From contig NZ_JABVZR010000002.1 of NCBI RefSeq assembly GCF_017163935.1, positions 1,798,001 through 1,862,000 on the forward strand: a DNA stretch of 64,000 bases. The letters are read 5' to 3'. Below, in pieces: positions 61,216 to 64,000 of this stretch. The stretch is from Novosphingobium terrae (GTDB lineage: Bacteria; Pseudomonadota; Alphaproteobacteria; Sphingomonadales; Sphingomonadaceae). Position 1 is the stretch's first letter. Each line of letters begins with the position of its first letter. Under the pieces are notes generated by a model that worked only from the letters and a program-made list of their open reading frames with translations, made no database searches and was not told where the DNA came from. A program made the translations under genes and the position numbers.

Positions 61216-63522
61216 ATGGCGACTTCTCGTGCCGATCTGCGCGGCCATTGCGGCGTGCTTGCTCTGTCCATGGCTTTTGGATGCCTTGTCATTCCCGGGG
61301 CGGCGATGGCCCAAACGACGCCTTCTTCCGCTGCGCCGCCCGCGACCAGTGGCGCGCCCATCACGCAAGGGCTGGCGGACATCATCGTTACTGCGCAAAA
61401 GCGTTCGGAAACCGCGCAGAATGTGCCGGTTGCCATCACCTCGCTCAGCATGGGGCGGCTTTCCACCGCCGGTATCACCGATACGACCGAACTGGCGCAG
61501 CTGACGCCTTCGCTCAGTTTCAACACCAATCTGGGCGGTTTTGGCCAGCCACGCATTCGCGGCATCGGCACCACCGCCACCGGCCCGGGCATCGAGAACC
61601 CTGTCGCGACCTATGTCGACGGGGTCTATATCGGCTCCTCCACCGGCGCGATCTTTGCGCTGGCCGATGTGCAGCAGGTCGATGTCCTGAAGGGCCCGCA
61701 GGGCACGCTGTTCGGACGCAATGCCACGGGCGGCGTGATCCAGGTCACCACGCTCAAACCCACCGAGGAGCTGCATGCCAATGCGCAGCTGACCTATGGC
61801 AATTACAACACATATGGCGGTTCGGCATATCTGAGCGGCGGCCTGACCAAGGGGGTGACCGCCAGCCTGGCGGGCGTCTTCAATGAGCAGGACAAGGGCT
61901 ACGGCAAGAACCTCTACACCGGCCATGATGTGCAGAAAGGCTGGGATTACGGGCTGCGCGGCAAATTGCGCTGGGCCTCCGAGGATGAGAGCACCGTGGT
62001 CACGCTGGCGGGCGACTATGCCCAGTCCAGCCGCAGCGATCCGGCGATCCGCACCTATCAGGGCCTGACCATCGCGGGCACGCCCACGCCGGGCGGTCGC
62101 TATGACATCAACCTCGACGTCGATCCCATCGTTAAGACGAAACAGGGCGGCGGCATGGTGAACATCACGCATGATTTCGCCGCTGTGCAGCTGGTCAGCA
62201 TCAGCGCCTATCGCGCCGCGCAGCTCTTCACCCGCATCGATGCCGATCAGACCCCGGCCAATCTGCTGACCTTCAGCGAGATCCAGAAGGACAAGCAGTT
62301 CACGCAGGAATTGCAGCTGCTTTCCACCAACAAAGGCCCGTTCAAATGGGTGTTGGGCGGCTTCTACATGTGGTCGCAGGGCAAATATGACCCCATCGAT
62401 ACGCAGGGCATGCTGGCCTGCGGTTATGCCTGCGCCAATGAAGACATCTCGCAGCTGGTGCGCCAGACGCTGAACTCTTTTGCGGGCTTCGCGCAGGGCA
62501 CCTATACGCTGGGCGAGCGGACCAATCTAACCGCAGGCATCCGCTACACCTCCGACAAGCGCGACATGGCCGAAAGCCAGACCATCACCACCACGCCCTT
62601 CTTTGGCGCGGCCACCGTGGTGCCGGTGACGGCCCCGGCCGTCAGCAAGACCTTTCCCAAGCTGACCTGGCGCCTGTCTATCGATCATCGTTTCTCGCGC
62701 GAAGTCATGGTCTATGCCTCCTACAATCGCGGTTTCAAGAGCGGATCGTTCCAGCCCGACAGCTTCCCGCCCCAGATCCTGCAACCCGAAACCGTCGATG
62801 CTTTCGAGGCGGGGGTGAAGACCGATCTGTTCGATCGCCGGGTGCGCCTGAACCTTTCAGGCTTCTACTATGATTACAGCAACCTTCAGGCGAACCAGAT
62901 CATTCAGGGGCAATTGTATGTCTACAATGCGCCGGGTTCGATTAACTATGGTCTGGACGCCGATCTGCAGATCAAGGTGAACGATCATCTGACGCTGAAC
63001 GGCGGGGCCAGCTGGCTGCATGCCCGCTACAAGGACGGCTTCCTCACGCCCTTCTGGTCGGTGCCGATCCCCAATGCCTACAGCAATGCCAACGCCTTCT
63101 TCCATGCGGTGGGCGGCAATTCGGTGATCCAGTGCGTGGCGGGCACCAATTACGCCGGGACGGTCTTCGCGCCCTGCGATGCCTCGGGCCGCCATGTGCA
63201 GAATGCGCCCGATGTGACGCTGAACGGCGGTTTCGACTATGTCGTCCCGGTGGCGGGCGGCAAGCTGGATCTGTCGAGCAATGTCTATTTCAACGGCGGT
63301 TCCTATGCCGATCCGCAGAACCGGCTACATCAGGCGCGCTATGCGCTGCTCGATGCCTCGCTGACGTGGAAGCCAGCCAATGAAGCCTTCTTCATCCGCG
63401 GCTGGGGCAAGAACCTGACCAACACCTATTACACCCAGCAGCAGAACGCTTTGGATGTCGGCGACAATGAGGTCGCCGCGCCGCCCCGGACTTATGGCCT
63501 GACCATCGGCTTCAAATATTGA
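61216..63522 (+). CDS. TonB-dependent receptor (fourth)
   Basis: A 768-residue outer-membrane receptor. The signal peptide ends GAAMA-QT; the TonB box region is LADIIVTAQKRSE; the plug holds IRGIGTTATGPG and VDVLKGPQGTLFGRNATGG; the barrel ends GLTIGFKY. The ATG at 61216 follows GGGAGA; the frame also opens at a GTG (61195). It is of the same GTLFGxNATGG group as the receptor at 30109 and, by its place next to a Rieske oxygenase, is likely to import an organic substrate. Confidence 0.93.
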   Translation: MATSRADLRGHCGVLALSMAFGCLVIPGAAMAQTTPSSAAPPATSGAPITQGLADIIVTAQKRSETAQNVPVAITSLSMGRLSTAGITDTTELAQLTPSLSFNTNLGGFGQPRIRGIGTTATGPGIENPVATYVDGVYIGSSTGAIFALADVQQVDVLKGPQGTLFGRNATGGVIQVTTLKPTEELHANAQLTYGNYNTYGGSAYLSGGLTKGVTASLAGVFNEQDKGYGKNLYTGHDVQKGWDYGLRGKLRWASEDESTVVTLAGDYAQSSRSDPAIRTYQGLTIAGTPTPGGRYDINLDVDPIVKTKQGGGMVNITHDFAAVQLVSISAYRAAQLFTRIDADQTPANLLTFSEIQKDKQFTQELQLLSTNKGPFKWVLGGFYMWSQGKYDPIDTQGMLACGYACANEDISQLVRQTLNSFAGFAQGTYTLGERTNLTAGIRYTSDKRDMAESQTITTTPFFGAATVVPVTAPAVSKTFPKLTWRLSIDHRFSREVMVYASYNRGFKSGSFQPDSFPPQILQPETVDAFEAGVKTDLFDRRVRLNLSGFYYDYSNLQANQIIQGQLYVYNAPGSINYGLDADLQIKVNDHLTLNGGASWLHARYKDGFLTPFWSVPIPNAYSNANAFFHAVGGNSVIQCVAGTNYAGTVFAPCDASGRHVQNAPDVTLNGGFDYVVPVAGGKLDLSSNVYFNGGSYADPQNRLHQARYALLDASLTWKPANEAFFIRGWGKNLTNTYYTQQQNALDVGDNEVAAPPRTYGLTIGFKY

Positions 63523-63554
63523 TTCTCCCGGATCGAGCCGAATTCTGGGGCCAG

Positions 63555-63594
63555 CGCCATCCGTCTTCCTCACTTGGCGGATGGCGTCTTTTTC
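63555..63594 (+). terminator. Terminator after the receptor gene
   Basis: CGCCATCCG and CGGATGGCG pair around a 14-base loop, followed by TCTTTTTC. It lies 32 bases after the receptor stop and may attenuate transcription into the next gene. Confidence 0.75.
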
Positions 63595-63611
63595 TCACGA
63601 CAGGATGAATG

Positions 63612-64000
63612 ATGGCTTTCCCCTCGCCCTTTACGCTGCCGGCCGCCATTCCCTTCTATCCGCAATATGGGCTGTTCAGCCTCAGCGGCGGCTTTGTGAG
63701 GCAATGGGAATATAATGGCTGGAAGGCCGAGAGTTTGTCCTGGAAGCAGGGCTGCTATATCCATGCGGGCCTTTCGGGCATGGGGCAGATCACCTGGCGC
63801 GGCCCCGATGCCGAGGCTTTTCTGGCCCAGACCTTCATCAACGGCTTTGCCAAATTCCGTGAGGGCACCGCCAAGCATGGCATTGCCTGCACGGAACAGG
63901 GCCTGATTGCCGGCCATGGCGTGCTTCAGAAACTGGGTGCGGAAGAGTTCAAGCTCTATGTCGCGGGCCCGTGGTTTCCCTATGCTTTCAGTCGATTCTC
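63612..64000 (+). CDS. GcvT/LigM-like folate-dependent aminomethyltransferase or O-demethylase (partial)
   Basis: Only the first 129 residues are in the window; the gene runs off the right end. It begins MAFPSPFTLPAAIPFYPQYG. The segment GLSGMGQITWRGPDAEAFLAQ in parts, then FAKFREGTAKHGIACTEQGL, matches the folate-binding domain of GcvT-family proteins. In sphingomonads LigM and DesA of this family remove methyl groups from vanillate or syringate to tetrahydrofolate; the Rieske oxygenase and receptor upstream fit such a role. Glycine-cleavage or sarcosine-type members cannot be excluded from the N-terminus alone. Confidence 0.75.
   Translation, partial: MAFPSPFTLPAAIPFYPQYGLFSLSGGFVRQWEYNGWKAESLSWKQGCYIHAGLSGMGQITWRGPDAEAFLAQTFINGFAKFREGTAKHGIACTEQGLIAGHGVLQKLGAEEFKLYVAGPWFPYAFSRF

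Noticed and set aside
1..64000. CRISPR arrays, tRNA or rRNA genes, integrases and insertion sequences
   Set aside because: No regularly spaced repeats, cloverleaf or rRNA-like sequence, or transposase/integrase motifs were noticed on either strand.

Overview
The window looks like a piece of a GC-rich alphaproteobacterial genome, most probably a sphingomonad (Novosphingobium or Sphingobium type). This is inferred from gene content: four large TonB-dependent receptors, a FecI/FecR pair, Rieske oxygenases with a VanB-type reductase, a P450 whose heme region resembles the CYP108 family, and a partial LigM/GcvT-like gene. I see no tRNA, rRNA, CRISPR array, integrase or intact insertion sequence. 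Whether this is chromosome or megaplasmid cannot be read from the sequence.

Region 1 (1-8300) is an uptake and signalling cassette: ECF sigma factor, FecR-type anti-sigma, a TonB-dependent receptor, a PepSY membrane protein, and a second related receptor that carries an N-terminal STN signalling domain. Region 2 (8300-14800, minus strand) holds two exported hydrolases, a Bcr/CflA-type MFS exporter, a VanA-type Rieske oxygenase and an SDR.

Region 3 (14800-37900) is a catabolic supercluster: Rieske oxygenase, its reductase, an aromatic-acid-type MFS importer, a GMC oxidoreductase, an aldehyde dehydrogenase, an unusual LysR regulator with two HTH domains, acyl-CoA dehydrogenase, CaiB-type CoA transferase, a FadR-type GntR regulator, ETF beta and alpha, ETF-ubiquinone oxidoreductase, a TonB-dependent receptor, a second aldehyde dehydrogenase, a CYP108-like P450, a Zn alcohol dehydrogenase and a MerR regulator. 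A palindromic operator of the form AATGGT-N3-ACCATT recurs in front of most of these units (14924, 23248, 23268, 25734, 26647, 32854, 35893). This suggests that the local GntR regulator controls the locus as one regulon. The genes fit oxygenation, alcohol to aldehyde to acid oxidation, CoA transfer and desaturation of a hydrophobic (terpenoid or alkyl-aromatic) compound, with a dedicated electron path to quinone; the substrate is unknown.

Region 4 (37900-47700, minus strand) contains an AraC regulator, a degenerate esterase-like protein and a 56-residue ORF in one operon, then an overlapping operon: an Eag chaperone, a 1459-residue PAAR-Rhs polymorphic toxin with an AHH nuclease tip, a DUF4303 immunity candidate and a winged-helix/STAND ATPase regulator. 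No type VI secretion structural genes are present.

Region 5 (47700-55750) has SoxR diverging from a MexHI-OpmD-like RND efflux operon with a clear SoxR box, followed by a LysR gene and a small outer-membrane barrel. Region 6 (55750-64000) opens with about 0.9 kb of sequence without a convincing gene, then a lactonase, a TolB-like propeller protein, a third Rieske oxygenase, a fourth TonB-dependent receptor and the start of a folate-dependent O-demethylase-like gene that runs off the end.
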